Positions 24,600 through 33,791 of a stretch of DNA of 64,000 nucleotides are shown here, one piece after another. The DNA lies in contig CALFXJ010000006.1 of NCBI GenBank assembly GCA_937958105.1, positions 254,718-318,717 on the forward strand, in the 5' to 3' direction. Source of the stretch: an uncultured Cellvibrio sp. (GTDB taxonomy: Bacteria; Pseudomonadota; Gammaproteobacteria; Pseudomonadales; Cellvibrionaceae). The notes below the pieces were generated by a model. That model ran no database searches. It was not told the DNA's origin and was given only the letters and a program-made list of their open reading frames with translations. The stretch's first letter is position 1; each line of letters begins with the position of its first letter. A program made the translations under genes and the position numbers.

Positions 24600-26915
24600 C
24601 TATTTCAGCTCCATCACGACTCTGAAACCCAGGTTCTCGTCATAGGCATCGGGCGCGTAAGACTCGCGCACGTGTGAAGCAATTTGTTCCACATTATTCT
24701 TGGATGAGCCTCCGCGTACTACGCGCCGCGCACATTCGGCAGTGTCGTAAGCCCGGCCATCCTTAGGCTTATTGTTGTAATTATCAGCGTAGCAATCCTG
24801 TACCCATTCAGCCACATTGCCTGCGGTGTCATACACGCCAAAATCATTCGCAGGGTAACTGCCTACGGGTGCAGTTCTACTGCCAAATAAACCGGAGTAG
24901 CTGCTGTAGCAACCGCGGCGGCAGTTGGCCCGGTCCATTGCATCTCTGTCGTTGTCACCCCACCAGTACAGCGTACGGCTGCCGGCACGGGCGACATATT
25001 CCCATTCCGATTCCGTCGGCAGGCGATAAGTTTCACCACTCATCTTGCTGAGCCAGCGGGTATAGGCACGCGCGTCTTCCCAGCTGACATTGATTACCGG
25101 ACGGTTGTCGCGGCCCCAGCGGTTGTCTCCGGGGAGGGCACGATTGGTGGCCTTTGCAAACAGATCGTATTCATCAAAGCTGACTTCATACTTGCTGATG
25201 GCAAATGGCTTGCTGATGACAACATTATGAACTGGTATACAAGTGCTGTCATTCTTATTCCCCATCAAAAAACTGCCTACGGGAATGCGCACCATTTCGG
25301 GGCCGCGCAGTGTGCCGCCAAGGTTGCTGACGAAGTTGGTGCTGGGCGGAATCACCCGCTCAAGGATGTAGCTGGGCTGGAAGTTTTTGTCCGTGATTTC
25401 GATCCACTCATAGAGTGTCTTAAAGCCCGGATGACTGACTTCGATATGGTAACGGCCCGGCTCCAGCAGGATGCCGTGCTGATAGCGCTCGGGGATGTTC
25501 ATGATCCGGACCCGTGCGTTGCTCGGTATGGTATCCACCGTCAAAGCATAACGTGGTGTGGGCTCTGCTTTGATTAACGGAGGAACCAGGGCAACCGAGG
25601 AGGCGGCCTGGGATGCCGTCGCGGTTTCTGTGGTCACGGGCAGAGAAAGGGGTTGCTCCAACGCGACCGGAGTTGCCGGACTGACAGCGACATCCGCTGC
25701 AGGGGAAGACGAACTCGCGGCAGCGGACGACCGGTAATCGGCACTGGCGGCGGAGGTGAGGTTGGTTTTGTCGGTGTTGACCAGGGCTTTAACCCCGAAG
25801 CCAATGATGCCCAGCAGCAGGGTGCCCAGCAGCACCCTTGATATCCAGCCGCGCCGGGCATTGTGTACCAGTTGCAGATGGGTCGCCTGATGAACCCGGG
25901 TAGATACTTCAGTCGAGCGCTCATCCTCATTCTGCGCGGTGATAAGAATCTCAGTGACCCGGGTTTCCGGGTGGCGATAGACTCCGCGCTGGGGTGTCCA
26001 GCGCAGGTGCAGGAACTTCTCCATCTGGCGGTTCAGCGCCGCCCCTGTGGCTGCAACCAGCGCTTTCAACAATGCCAGGGTACTGAGTTCAGTGGGGTTG
26101 GCAGTCGTGATGTAGCCGCCTCGAGTCGGGGCTTCGAGCATCTCTATGGCAATCACCAGTTCCCGCCCGCTCTGGAACCGTTTATCCGGGTCTTTCTCAA
26201 GCAGACGGTCGACGATCTTTTGATAGCCCTGATAATGCACGGGCAAGCGGGGCACTGGTGCGCTCAGATGCTTGATGGCAATGGCTACGGCGTCTTCGCC
26301 TTGAAAGGGGACACTGCCGGTCAGCATTTCGTAGAAGACTACACCCAGGCTGTAGAGATCAGACCGCCCATCTACCGGCTTGCCCCGCGTCTGTTCGGGA
26401 CTCATGTAGTGGGGCGTGCCCACCACCTGGCCCACGTTGGTCATGCGCGAAACACCGATGATGCCTTTCGCTACGCCGAAGTCCGACAGCACTGCAGAAT
26501 GGTCCGCGCGAAACAGAATATTTTCCGGTTTGATATCGCGATGGATGTAGCCTTTCTCGTGGGCGTGATCAAGCGCACTGGCAATTTCACGGGTCACGCG
26601 CAGGGCTTCCTCCGCCGTCAGGCCAGTCATCATCCGGTCATGGACTGAGCCGCCGGGAAGATAATCCATGGCGATATAGTTCAGATTATCGTGCTGCCCG
26701 ATGTCGTAAATGGAGACGATGTTGGGATGGGACAATTGCCCCACGATGTTGGCTTCCCGCTGGAAGCGTTCGCTGAAGGCCGGATCACCGTTCAGGGTCG
26801 GGGACATAACTTTGAGCGCGACAACGCGCCCCACGCTGATCTGGATCGCGAGGTAAACGGTGGACATGCCTCCCTGGGCAATTTTTCGAATAATGCGATA
26901 TCCGGGTATTTGCAT
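24600..26915 (-). CDS. Receptor-like Ser/Thr kinase with PEGA and FGE-like sensor domains
   Basis: A 771-residue Hanks-type kinase. The cytoplasmic kinase domain (about 6-260) has the glycine loop AQGGMSTVY, Lys35 in VALK, Asp127 in HRDIKPEN and Asp145 in DFG; all catalytic residues are intact. A membrane helix lies at about 357-380, followed by an Ala/Ser/Pro stalk, a PEGA domain (about 457-520) and a formylglycine-generating-enzyme/sulfatase-modifying-factor fold (about 537-771). The catalytic cysteine pair expected shortly after RGGS is absent (RGGSSKNNVEQ), so this part is probably a ligand-binding sensor. Its five cysteines fit disulfides in the periplasm. The start at MQIPGYRI lies 17 bases after the PP2C stop. 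Confidence 0.9.
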   Translation of the reverse strand: MQIPGYRIIRKIAQGGMSTVYLAIQISVGRVVALKVMSPTLNGDPAFSERFQREANIVGQLSHPNIVSIYDIGQHDNLNYIAMDYLPGGSVHDRMMTGLTAEEALRVTREIASALDHAHEKGYIHRDIKPENILFRADHSAVLSDFGVAKGIIGVSRMTNVGQVVGTPHYMSPEQTRGKPVDGRSDLYSLGVVFYEMLTGSVPFQGEDAVAIAIKHLSAPVPRLPVHYQGYQKIVDRLLEKDPDKRFQSGRELVIAIEMLEAPTRGGYITTANPTELSTLALLKALVAATGAALNRQMEKFLHLRWTPQRGVYRHPETRVTEILITAQNEDERSTEVSTRVHQATHLQLVHNARRGWISRVLLGTLLLGIIGFGVKALVNTDKTNLTSAASADYRSSAAASSSSPAADVAVSPATPVALEQPLSLPVTTETATASQAASSVALVPPLIKAEPTPRYALTVDTIPSNARVRIMNIPERYQHGILLEPGRYHIEVSHPGFKTLYEWIEITDKNFQPSYILERVIPPSTNFVSNLGGTLRGPEMVRIPVGSFLMGNKNDSTCIPVHNVVISKPFAISKYEVSFDEYDLFAKATNRALPGDNRWGRDNRPVINVSWEDARAYTRWLSKMSGETYRLPTESEWEYVARAGSRTLYWWGDNDRDAMDRANCRRGCYSSYSGLFGSRTAPVGSYPANDFGVYDTAGNVAEWVQDCYADNYNNKPKDGRAYDTAECARRVVRGGSSKNNVEQIASHVRESYAPDAYDENLGFRVVMELK

Positions 26916-26932
26916 AAACTGCGTAACGTGCC

Positions 26933-27799
26933 TTATTTCACGATCGAATAGAGCAATACCAGCAGCGACACGACTGCGGCACCATAGATCAGCGCGTCCC
27001 ATCGGCGGTGGCCGGTGAGATAGGGAATCCATTGCCATACGGAAGCCAAAGGGTGGCGACGCGTGAATGGTGACTCGATGATCTGCACGGTAATGTTATC
27101 GTGACCGCCATTGGTCAGCGCCGCGTGCAACAGTTGATCGGCGGCGGTCTGGGTATCCTTGGCATCGCAGAGTACCTGCGCTATGCCTTTATCATCCAGC
27201 TCATCGCTCAGACCATCGCTGCACAGCAAAATCCATTGGTTCCGCTGCCATTGTCCATGGACCATATCCACCCTGACATCCACCAGCTCCTGGGAGCCAA
27301 TGCACTGGGTAATGATGTTCTTCTCCGGGTGATTCTCCAGCTCCTCAGCGGTGATTGCACCGGAGTCAAGCAGCATCTGGACGTAGGAGTGGTCCGTCGT
27401 AAGCTGTTCCAGGCGTCCGCCTTCGGCGGTGCTGGTCCACAGGTAAGCGCGACTGTCGCCCACCCAGGCAATTTCATATTCATTGTGATGGCTGTAAAGC
27501 GCCACCACCGTTGATCCCATGCCGAGAGCGCCGATACCCCGTGCAGCAGCCTCAAGCACCGCGCGATGGGATGCCTGAATGCTCTCGCTAAGGGAGGTGT
27601 GGGCGTGTTTCTGACGGGTTTCCCGGACTGTATCGCGCACGATTGCGCTGGCTACTTCACCGGCCTCATGGCCGCCCATCCCGTCCGCTACCAGCCATAT
27701 GCCGTATTCCGGCAGGCTCAGATAACAATCTTCATTATTATCGCGCGCGAGTCCGGGATGGGTGACGGCGCTGAAGTTGAGCGGACGAGTAGGTATCAT
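26933..27799 (-). CDS. PP2C-type Ser/Thr protein phosphatase with C-terminal membrane anchor
   Basis: A 288-residue PPM-family phosphatase. The metal-binding motifs are all present: ARDNNED (N-terminal), VADGMGGHEAGE, LCSDGLSDEL and GGHDNITV. Unlike soluble PppA/Stp1 proteins, it ends in a basic segment and a single hydrophobic helix (about 268-287, AAVVSLLVLLYSIVK), so the enzyme is tail-anchored at the inner membrane. It is directly upstream of, and co-oriented with, the receptor kinase (17-base gap), and most likely reverses its phosphorylation. No type VI secretion genes are near, unlike classical PppA/PpkA pairs. Confidence 0.93.
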   Translation of the reverse strand: MIPTRPLNFSAVTHPGLARDNNEDCYLSLPEYGIWLVADGMGGHEAGEVASAIVRDTVRETRQKHAHTSLSESIQASHRAVLEAAARGIGALGMGSTVVALYSHHNEYEIAWVGDSRAYLWTSTAEGGRLEQLTTDHSYVQMLLDSGAITAEELENHPEKNIITQCIGSQELVDVRVDMVHGQWQRNQWILLCSDGLSDELDDKGIAQVLCDAKDTQTAADQLLHAALTNGGHDNITVQIIESPFTRRHPLASVWQWIPYLTGHRRWDALIYGAAVVSLLVLLYSIVK

Positions 27800-27963
27800 A
27801 AAGTGAGCGTCAATGCTGGGTCTCGATCAGGGATACAGTTATCGGCCGCTGGTGGCGCTATGAACATTCGACAATCTCTCACAGCGACCAGTTGTTATAG
27901 CCTGAAGCAATATAGTTGACTTTAATACCGAAAACCATGTGACCATGATTTTCAGCGCTTGCA

Positions 27964-30888
27964 TCACAGGGTTTTGAGGACCAGGCCTAAATTATCGAGG
28001 GTCGTCCGTTCCCCGTTGTGGCTCACCACCGCGACGCTGGCCTTCTCAGGCCGCAGGTAGGTGGCTGCGACCCGCTGAAGATCGGCCAAGGTCACCGCCA
28101 GTACTCGATTGCGGAACTGTTCCCGCTTCTCGCGGGTGCGACCAAAGAGTTCCGCATGGTAGGTACTCTTTGCCTCACCAGCCGGTGAACCGGGCTTATC
28201 AATACTGCCGATGACCCCGAGGATTGCTTCTTCAACGGACTGCCAGTCGTGCGAGCCGCTTTGAAGCCAGTCGAGCACCGCATCAAAATCATTCAATGTG
28301 TCGGTCAGGCGCGGATCCCGGTAAGAGTAGAAACGGAATGCAGCACTGTGATTATCTTGATTGGCTCCTCCGCCGTAGGCGCCACCCTGCTCGCGAATCG
28401 TGCGATGCAGGAACCCGTTACGCAGGAACCCTCCCAACACGGTCAGCACTGCGGCATCCGGGTGATCAGCCGGTACAGTGGGGTAGGCTTTTACACAGAA
28501 ATTTACCTGAGTATTAGTAAGCCAGGCTTCCTGGATCTGCTCGTTCACCGGCGGCAGGACGAAGGGTTTGAAGTCAGCGGGTGGTATATGGGCCGGCCAG
28601 CGCTGCTGGAGATCAACCAGATAATCGTCAAGATGCTCCTGTTCGCCGACCAGCAGAAATTGTCTGGGAGCCTCCAGTATCAATTGATGGATCCGGGAGA
28701 GTTTGCTCGCATAGGCTTCCAGCTGGCGCTCGTCGTCGAGGCTGTTGTCCAGTGCCTTCAATGCCTGAATACCTGCCAGTCCGCTTAATTCGTGTGTCAA
28801 TCTTGCTGCGGGGCTCATCCCGGCGCAGGCAGCAGCCATGGCCAGGCTGTGTCCATTGCCGGTGACACTTTGTTCGCGCCGCGCCCGTGCCTGGGCCACC
28901 AGTTCCCGCAGGCGGCTCAATTCATCAAAGCGGACCTGGGTGAGGGTGGCGTGCATAAGGTCGCTCATGGCGCCGCTGTTGCGGGTAAGTGCTTTGGCAG
29001 AGAGGGTCAGATAGGCGTCTATCGCCTGCACGTCGTCACCGCTGCCGCGCACACTGCTGAATGCATTGATGGAACCTACCACTTCTGCCTGCCAGCGCTG
29101 CGTGGCCAGATAATCTTTATCACCGACGCCCAGCTCGGTTACAGCCATGCAATACAACGGCAATAAAGACTTCAGTTCTTCATCCAGGGCTGGCATCTTG
29201 CAGGTGATCTGCTGGTAAACCAGGCCGTTGGTACCGGCACTGTACCGGCGCAGGGGGTAGCCATTGAAGGTCTCGTGGCTGCCGCCGATGTAGTGCAGCT
29301 GCGGGGGGATATCTTCGAGGCCCACTTTCGGCAGAATGCTCTCATCGTCTTTCCGCAACTGCCGGGCCTGGAGGGCATGGCTTCGTTCAATGATGGCCTG
29401 CTTATCGGCGTCGCTCAGCTGACTCTTCAGGTCCGCGAGGCGGGCGAGTTCGGCTTCCTTGATACGCTGGTTCATCTCCGGGTCGGGACGGAGCGTCAGA
29501 CGGACCTGGTGGGGATTGTCGAGCAGAAGTTTACGCGCCAGCTTCTGAATAAAATCCGGCTGCTGAATCTTGTTTCTCAGGTCAGTCAGTGCTGTGTCCA
29601 AGTCGAGCAGCGCGATTGGGTCTCCACGATGGGTAGCGGCGGTAAGGCTGGTCATGATCAGCTGCAGGCCATAGGGATAGCCGTCACCACCGACTTCACG
29701 TTGTTGCAGTTCCAGTTGATGCAGAGAGGCCTCGAGCAGCTGCTGGGGTACACCTTCATCTGCCACCCGGCGCAGGGTATCGAGGATCAACTGTTCGATC
29801 TTGTCCACGTCTTCCAGTGCACAGCCTTCGAGGCCGCAGACAAACGCAATTTCATGCTGGGAATCATCCATCCCGCACAGGGGCGAGGGCGCTTGACCCA
29901 GATCCGTGGTTTCCAGGGCCTGCTGCAGTGGCGAGGCGCTGTTGTCCAGCAGGACGTTGGAGAGCAGGTGGGCCTCCAGGCTTTCCGCCAGGTTGGTGGT
30001 TTTGCCCAGCAACCAGGCCATGACCACATGAGTCTTGTGGCTCAGGTCCTCTCCCTCGCTCTCATCCAGCGGATAGGCTTCTTCTACCTTGATGGGTGAG
30101 TGGTAGCGCTTCTCAGCCGGCACACTGATAACACTGTCCAGTCGTTCAAAGCGCGACAGGGCCTGGGCCTCAAAGCGGGCTTGATGGGTGGCCGCCGGAA
30201 TATCCCCATAGGTCATGAAGATGGCATTGCTGGGATGATAGTGAGTCTTGTAGAAATGCTTGAGCTGCTCATAGGTCAGGTCCGGAATATGTTCCGGCGA
30301 GCCGCCACTGTTGTAGTGATAGGTGGTGCTGGGATACAGGTATTTACAGAGTGTGTGCCACAGCTGAGAGGTGACGGAGCTCATCGCCCCTTTCATCTCG
30401 TTATAGACCACACCTTTGAACACCAGCTCTGAGTCCGGGTTATCGGTCTCAGCGAATTCAATGCGATGGCCTTCCTGGGCAAAATCCAGCTCGTCAAGGC
30501 GCGAGAAAAACACCGCGTCGAGGTAAACATCCAACAGATTGTTAAAGTCCTTGAGGTTCTGACTGGCAAAGGGGTACGCGGTCCAGTCAGAACTGGTGAA
30601 GGCATTCATAAACGTATTCAGAGAACGACGGACCATCATAAAGAAAGGATCGCGGACCGGATAACGCTCACTGCCGCACAGTGCCGTGTGCTCAAGAATA
30701 TGGGCCACGCCGGTGGAATCATGGGGTACGGTACGCAGGGCAACCAGGAAGACGTTCTCGTTATTGTCCGCGGCAAGGTGGATGTGCTGGGCGCCAGTAA
30801 CCTTATGGCGATATTCTTCTACCCGAATCTTCAGGGCATCAATATGTTGGCTGCGCAGTAACTCAAAACTTGGGTGGGCAATAGTCAT
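27964..30888 (-). CDS. M16C-family zinc metalloprotease (PreP-like)
   Basis: A 974-residue pitrilysin-type enzyme of the presequence-protease subgroup, made of two homologous halves joined by a linker to form a closed chamber that degrades short unfolded peptides. The inverted zinc motif HILEH is at 63-67, with the following Glu in the ENDFD-like helix, as expected in the active N-terminal half. The C-terminal half (about 560-974) is catalytically degenerate, with the substrate-clamping GGAYGGG loop. No signal peptide is seen, so it is likely cytosolic, though some members are periplasmic. tapT ends 48 bases upstream on the same strand. Confidence 0.93.
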   Translation of the reverse strand: MTIAHPSFELLRSQHIDALKIRVEEYRHKVTGAQHIHLAADNNENVFLVALRTVPHDSTGVAHILEHTALCGSERYPVRDPFFMMVRRSLNTFMNAFTSSDWTAYPFASQNLKDFNNLLDVYLDAVFFSRLDELDFAQEGHRIEFAETDNPDSELVFKGVVYNEMKGAMSSVTSQLWHTLCKYLYPSTTYHYNSGGSPEHIPDLTYEQLKHFYKTHYHPSNAIFMTYGDIPAATHQARFEAQALSRFERLDSVISVPAEKRYHSPIKVEEAYPLDESEGEDLSHKTHVVMAWLLGKTTNLAESLEAHLLSNVLLDNSASPLQQALETTDLGQAPSPLCGMDDSQHEIAFVCGLEGCALEDVDKIEQLILDTLRRVADEGVPQQLLEASLHQLELQQREVGGDGYPYGLQLIMTSLTAATHRGDPIALLDLDTALTDLRNKIQQPDFIQKLARKLLLDNPHQVRLTLRPDPEMNQRIKEAELARLADLKSQLSDADKQAIIERSHALQARQLRKDDESILPKVGLEDIPPQLHYIGGSHETFNGYPLRRYSAGTNGLVYQQITCKMPALDEELKSLLPLYCMAVTELGVGDKDYLATQRWQAEVVGSINAFSSVRGSGDDVQAIDAYLTLSAKALTRNSGAMSDLMHATLTQVRFDELSRLRELVAQARARREQSVTGNGHSLAMAAACAGMSPAARLTHELSGLAGIQALKALDNSLDDERQLEAYASKLSRIHQLILEAPRQFLLVGEQEHLDDYLVDLQQRWPAHIPPADFKPFVLPPVNEQIQEAWLTNTQVNFCVKAYPTVPADHPDAAVLTVLGGFLRNGFLHRTIREQGGAYGGGANQDNHSAAFRFYSYRDPRLTDTLNDFDAVLDWLQSGSHDWQSVEEAILGVIGSIDKPGSPAGEAKSTYHAELFGRTREKREQFRNRVLAVTLADLQRVAATYLRPEKASVAVVSHNGERTTLDNLGLVLKTL

Positions 30889-30936
30889 AAAACGCTCGAG
30901 ATCCTGTAGGTAAAGACGGTTGGGAAGCAGCCCATG

Positions 30937-31548
30937 TCAACGAGGCGGCATAAACGCCAGCTGCTGTCGCACAAATCCTTTAAAAGCATCTAACAGCGGA
31001 GCGTAATCCACCTGGGCATCTTCCAATTGCCGTAAAGCGTAACAACTTGCTTCCAGTGTGGAAAGCTGATTGTCTTTATGCGCCTTACGAATGGAATAGG
31101 CTGTAGGTGGACACTCTGACAACGATAAGCGGGGGAGTGTTTGCAAAACCGGATTCAGGTACAGCATCTTGCGGCTCTTACGCCAGGTGCCGTCTATTAC
31201 GATCAGGCGAAGCTTTTCCGGGACGGGGAGGGGTGGTACTGGTGCTGGCTGTGCAACAGAGAGAGTATCATCCGGTGTAGGTGGATAAAGCAGAAGGTTG
31301 ATCTTGTGGTCCCGCGCCAGCAGGCTGGTTAAAAAATCATCGGAAAAGTCTTCTCCCTCGATGATGGCGCTGTTGCGCAGGCTCAACTGCAGCAGACGTG
31401 CGGTATTCTTTGCGTTGGCTGTCTCCAGGGGATGCTGCAGGATGAGCACTTCGACCCGGTTAGGTACAGATACCACCCACTGGCACAGGCATGTGCGCTG
31501 CGGTCGCTGACAGCGGAGGCAGTAGGAACGTTCAGCTTTGGCAGTCAT
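30937..31548 (-). CDS. tapT: tRNA-uridine aminocarboxypropyltransferase (DTW domain)
   Basis: A 203-residue DTW-domain protein of the SPOUT-like fold. These enzymes transfer the aminocarboxypropyl group from SAM to a uridine of tRNA (acp3U47 in E. coli TapT). The N-terminus has the CxxC-x6-CxC zinc pattern (YCLRCQRPQRTCLC). The family motif is DGTWRKSRKML, and the PRLSLSECPPTAYSIRKAHKDNQLST segment binds SAM. The start at MTAKAERS overlaps the last 17 bases of the GIY-YIG gene; the frame is open much further upstream, but that part is the GIY-YIG gene read in another frame. Assignment to TapT rather than a paralogue is likely but not proven. Confidence 0.86.
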   Translation of the reverse strand: MTAKAERSYCLRCQRPQRTCLCQWVVSVPNRVEVLILQHPLETANAKNTARLLQLSLRNSAIIEGEDFSDDFLTSLLARDHKINLLLYPPTPDDTLSVAQPAPVPPLPVPEKLRLIVIDGTWRKSRKMLYLNPVLQTLPRLSLSECPPTAYSIRKAHKDNQLSTLEASCYALRQLEDAQVDYAPLLDAFKGFVRQQLAFMPPR

Positions 31549-31867
31549 GATGGAAGACGAGATTGAGTTCATCCAGATGGAGGCGCTGCTCAAGGGATTG
31601 CTGCAGCAAGAGTTGCTCCTTGGCGCGGCGGGATAACTGCTTAAGTGCCGCTTCCCGTTTGCTTGCGGTGCTGCGATCCGGGTAGGGTTCCAGCAGGCAT
31701 AAACGTACCGGTTTACGTCCACGAAAGTACCGCGCTCCAGCCTTGCCGGTGCTATGCTCGCGCCACCGGCGCCGGATGTTGGTGGTGATACCAGTGTACA
31801 GCTGATCATCGGAGCTGCGAATCATGTAAACCCACCAGCTGCTCTCGGCTATTAATTCACAGGTCAT
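31532..31867 (-). CDS. GIY-YIG domain protein (YhbQ/UPF0213-like)
   Basis: A 111-residue single-domain GIY-YIG protein. It begins with WWVYMIRSSDDQLYTGITTN, in which the two half-motifs (VYMI in place of GIY, YTGI in place of YIG) are visible. RRRWREH carries the conserved arginine and histidine, and the domain ends with ASKREAALKQL. Stand-alone proteins of this group are predicted nucleases acting in DNA repair or on RNA, but evidence is thin. The gene overlaps tapT by 17 bases, suggesting translational coupling, and is divergent from the MazG-like gene with a 40-base gap. The start ATG is at 31867. Confidence 0.9.
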   Translation of the reverse strand: MTCELIAESSWWVYMIRSSDDQLYTGITTNIRRRWREHSTGKAGARYFRGRKPVRLCLLEPYPDRSTASKREAALKQLSRRAKEQLLLQQSLEQRLHLDELNLVFHHDCQS

Positions 31868-31908
31868 TGGATCAACAAGATGTCTTCGCGGTTAAGGTGA
31901 GAATGTCC

Positions 31909-32226
31909 ATGAACCAGCACACATTGAATCTGACTCAGATAAACCAGGCATTTCGCCAGCGTGCAGCCCTCAAAGGCTGGGAAGCATACCATACCCCCAA
32001 AAACCTCGCCGCGGCGGTTGCCGTGGAGGCCGCCGAATTGCTGGAAATTTTTCAATGGTTGACCGATGAGCAGGCGCAACAGATTAAAGACAGCGTGGAA
32101 GACAAGCAGCGTGTCGCGGATGAGGTTGCAGATATTGTGATGTATCTCACCGAGTTATGCAGGCGACTCGACATTGATATGTCAGTCGCTGTTGATGAAA
32201 AAATTGATAAGAACGCAGCGCGTTAA
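31909..32226 (+). CDS. MazG-like nucleotide pyrophosphohydrolase
   Basis: A 105-residue all-helical MazG/dUTPase-related protein. The ExxE pattern AVEAAELLEIFQW and the EVADIVMYL motif with ExxD supply the magnesium ligands. Members hydrolyse NTPs or dNTPs to NMP plus pyrophosphate, often to remove damaged or non-canonical nucleotides. The start at 31909 is favoured because AAGGTGA lies eight bases upstream; the ATG two codons earlier is too close to it. It is 20 bases before cmoM on the same strand, so the two probably form an operon; a functional link is not evident. Confidence 0.88.
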   Translation: MNQHTLNLTQINQAFRQRAALKGWEAYHTPKNLAAAVAVEAAELLEIFQWLTDEQAQQIKDSVEDKQRVADEVADIVMYLTELCRRLDIDMSVAVDEKIDKNAAR

Positions 32227-32246
32227 TTGAAAGGTAGTCGTAATCC

Positions 32247-33047
32247 ATGGCTAAACAAGATGCTGCGCAAGATCGCAACTTTGATGATCTCGCCGGGCGG
32301 TTTAAAAAGAACATATATGGGGGCTTAAAGGGGGCTGTACGGCTTGCGGTCCTGCAGCGGGATTTTACCGAAGCCATCCCCGAACTACTGATGCCCGATA
32401 AACCTCTGCGAATTCTCGACGCGGGCGGCGGACAAGGGCAGTTTTCATTGAGGCTGGCACAAGCGGGGCACCAGGTAGTGCTGTGTGATATTTCTGCTGA
32501 GATGTTAAAGCTAGCCCGTGAGCAGGTGGAGGAGGCAGGTCTCTCGCAGAGCGTGAGTCTGGTACATTGCGCTATCCAGGAGCTCACGAGTCATATTGCT
32601 GATGATCAATTCGATCTCGTGTTGTGTCACGCGGTGATGGAGTGGATGGCGGAGCCGCAGTCACTCCTGCCATGCCTGCATCGTTACATCAAACCCGGCG
32701 GCTGGCTGTCGCTCACCTATTACAACCGCCACTCACTGATCTTCAAAAATTTACTGCGCGCGAATTTCAAAAAAATCATCGCGCAGGATTTCCGGGGAGC
32801 CAAAGGCAGTCTCACCCCTATTAATCCGCTGGAGCCGGACCAGGTAGATGCGTGGTTGAGTGATTTGCCGCTGTCAGTGGCAGCACGCAGCGGTATAAGG
32901 GTGTTTCACGATTATATTCTGGATGGGGAGCTGCGCGAGCGGGCACCGGAAGATTTGATTACTTTGGAACTGAGATTTTCCCGGCAGGAACCCTACCGCT
33001 CCCTCGGGCGTTATATTCACGTACTGGCGAGAGATGTAACCCGCTAG
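32247..33047 (+). CDS. cmoM: tRNA 5-carboxymethoxyuridine methyltransferase CmoM
   Basis: A 266-residue class I SAM methyltransferase that methylates the carboxylate of cmo5U at wobble position 34 of tRNA to give mcmo5U. It aligns over its full length with E. coli CmoM (SmtA): the opening DRNFDDLAGRFKKNIYGGLKG, SAM motif LDAGGGQGQ, acidic motif LCDIS, and the HAVMEWMAEP and TYYNRHSL segments. The end ELRFSRQEPYRSLGRYIHV also matches. It follows the MazG-like gene by 20 bases and is convergent with the J-protein gene. The partner genes cmoA and cmoB are outside the window. Confidence 0.95.
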   Translation: MAKQDAAQDRNFDDLAGRFKKNIYGGLKGAVRLAVLQRDFTEAIPELLMPDKPLRILDAGGGQGQFSLRLAQAGHQVVLCDISAEMLKLAREQVEEAGLSQSVSLVHCAIQELTSHIADDQFDLVLCHAVMEWMAEPQSLLPCLHRYIKPGGWLSLTYYNRHSLIFKNLLRANFKKIIAQDFRGAKGSLTPINPLEPDQVDAWLSDLPLSVAARSGIRVFHDYILDGELRERAPEDLITLELRFSRQEPYRSLGRYIHVLARDVTR

Positions 33048-33062
33048 CGCAACATCGGAGAT

Positions 33063-33572
33063 CTACTGTTTTTCAATACGCTTTAACAACAGATCCCGGG
33101 CCAGGTTGACCCGCGAGGCGAGGTAATCATTCCCACCACGGTCCGGGTGCAGCTTCTGAATAAGGCGGCGATGGGCATCATTGACCATCTCCACAGTAAT
33201 GTCACTGAGACTGCCTTTAAGCCCGAGGATGTCCTGTGCTTCCCGGACGTCCATCGCGGATTGCTGCACCGGATGATGGGATTGCTGCTGCTCGCCAGTG
33301 TGCTGCTGATTTTTGCGTTTAAGCCAAAAGGGCAGCAGTTGTATTCCAACGCCCAGCAGACCACGCATAAATGGAAGGAGGGCGCCAATCAATGCAAACA
33401 GCCAGTGCATCCGTCCGGTAACGGCCATCATGATCATCATGAGCAGCAGGCCCCCAATGGCGCTGCGGAGCAGAATTTTACGACGCTCCTTCGGCCCCAG
33501 TCGTTTAAATTTCTGATAACCCCAGAAAGCCCCGATTATCAACAGAATTAACAAAATACTTTGTAGCATCAA
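33063..33572 (-). CDS. Membrane-anchored J-domain protein
   Basis: A 169-residue protein with an N-terminal membrane segment (about 1-18), a second hydrophobic hairpin (about 35-80) and a C-terminal J domain (about 110-169) with the HPD motif (QKLHPDRGGND). The layout resembles Pam18/Tim14-like and DjlB/C-like proteins that recruit DnaK to a membrane site. The J domain sits at the C-terminus, and the glycine-rich and zinc-finger regions of classical DnaJ are absent. It should face the cytoplasm. Convergent with cmoM. Client or partner unknown. The second of two starting ATG codons may also be used. Confidence 0.88.
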   Translation of the reverse strand: MMLQSILLILLIIGAFWGYQKFKRLGPKERRKILLRSAIGGLLLMMIMMAVTGRMHWLFALIGALLPFMRGLLGVGIQLLPFWLKRKNQQHTGEQQQSHHPVQQSAMDVREAQDILGLKGSLSDITVEMVNDAHRRLIQKLHPDRGGNDYLASRVNLARDLLLKRIEKQ

Positions 33573-33791
33573 GCCAGCCTGTGGTTGCGATCATGAGCGG
33601 GGATTATAGCGGTGCTCCGGTGACTTTTGCAGCTATGCGCCATTCTGATACGGAGCGAACCTACCCATAGTAAAGGTGGAACCAATCTGATTGTGCAGGT
33701 CTATTGCAAAAGACGGTCGAACTGTCTGCTGCCACCCCGGTTAACTGCGGGCTGCGGTACCCGAATAACGAGCTGCCTCAAGGACCTTACT

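Noticed and set aside
24600..25310. Active formylglycine-generating enzyme or sulfatase modifier
   Set aside because: The cysteine pair needed for copper binding and catalysis is missing after RGGS, and the domain is fused to a kinase.
24600..27799. Type VI secretion PpkA/PppA pair
   Set aside because: Kinase and phosphatase are adjacent, but no T6SS gene is nearby and the kinase lacks the von Willebrand domain of PpkA.
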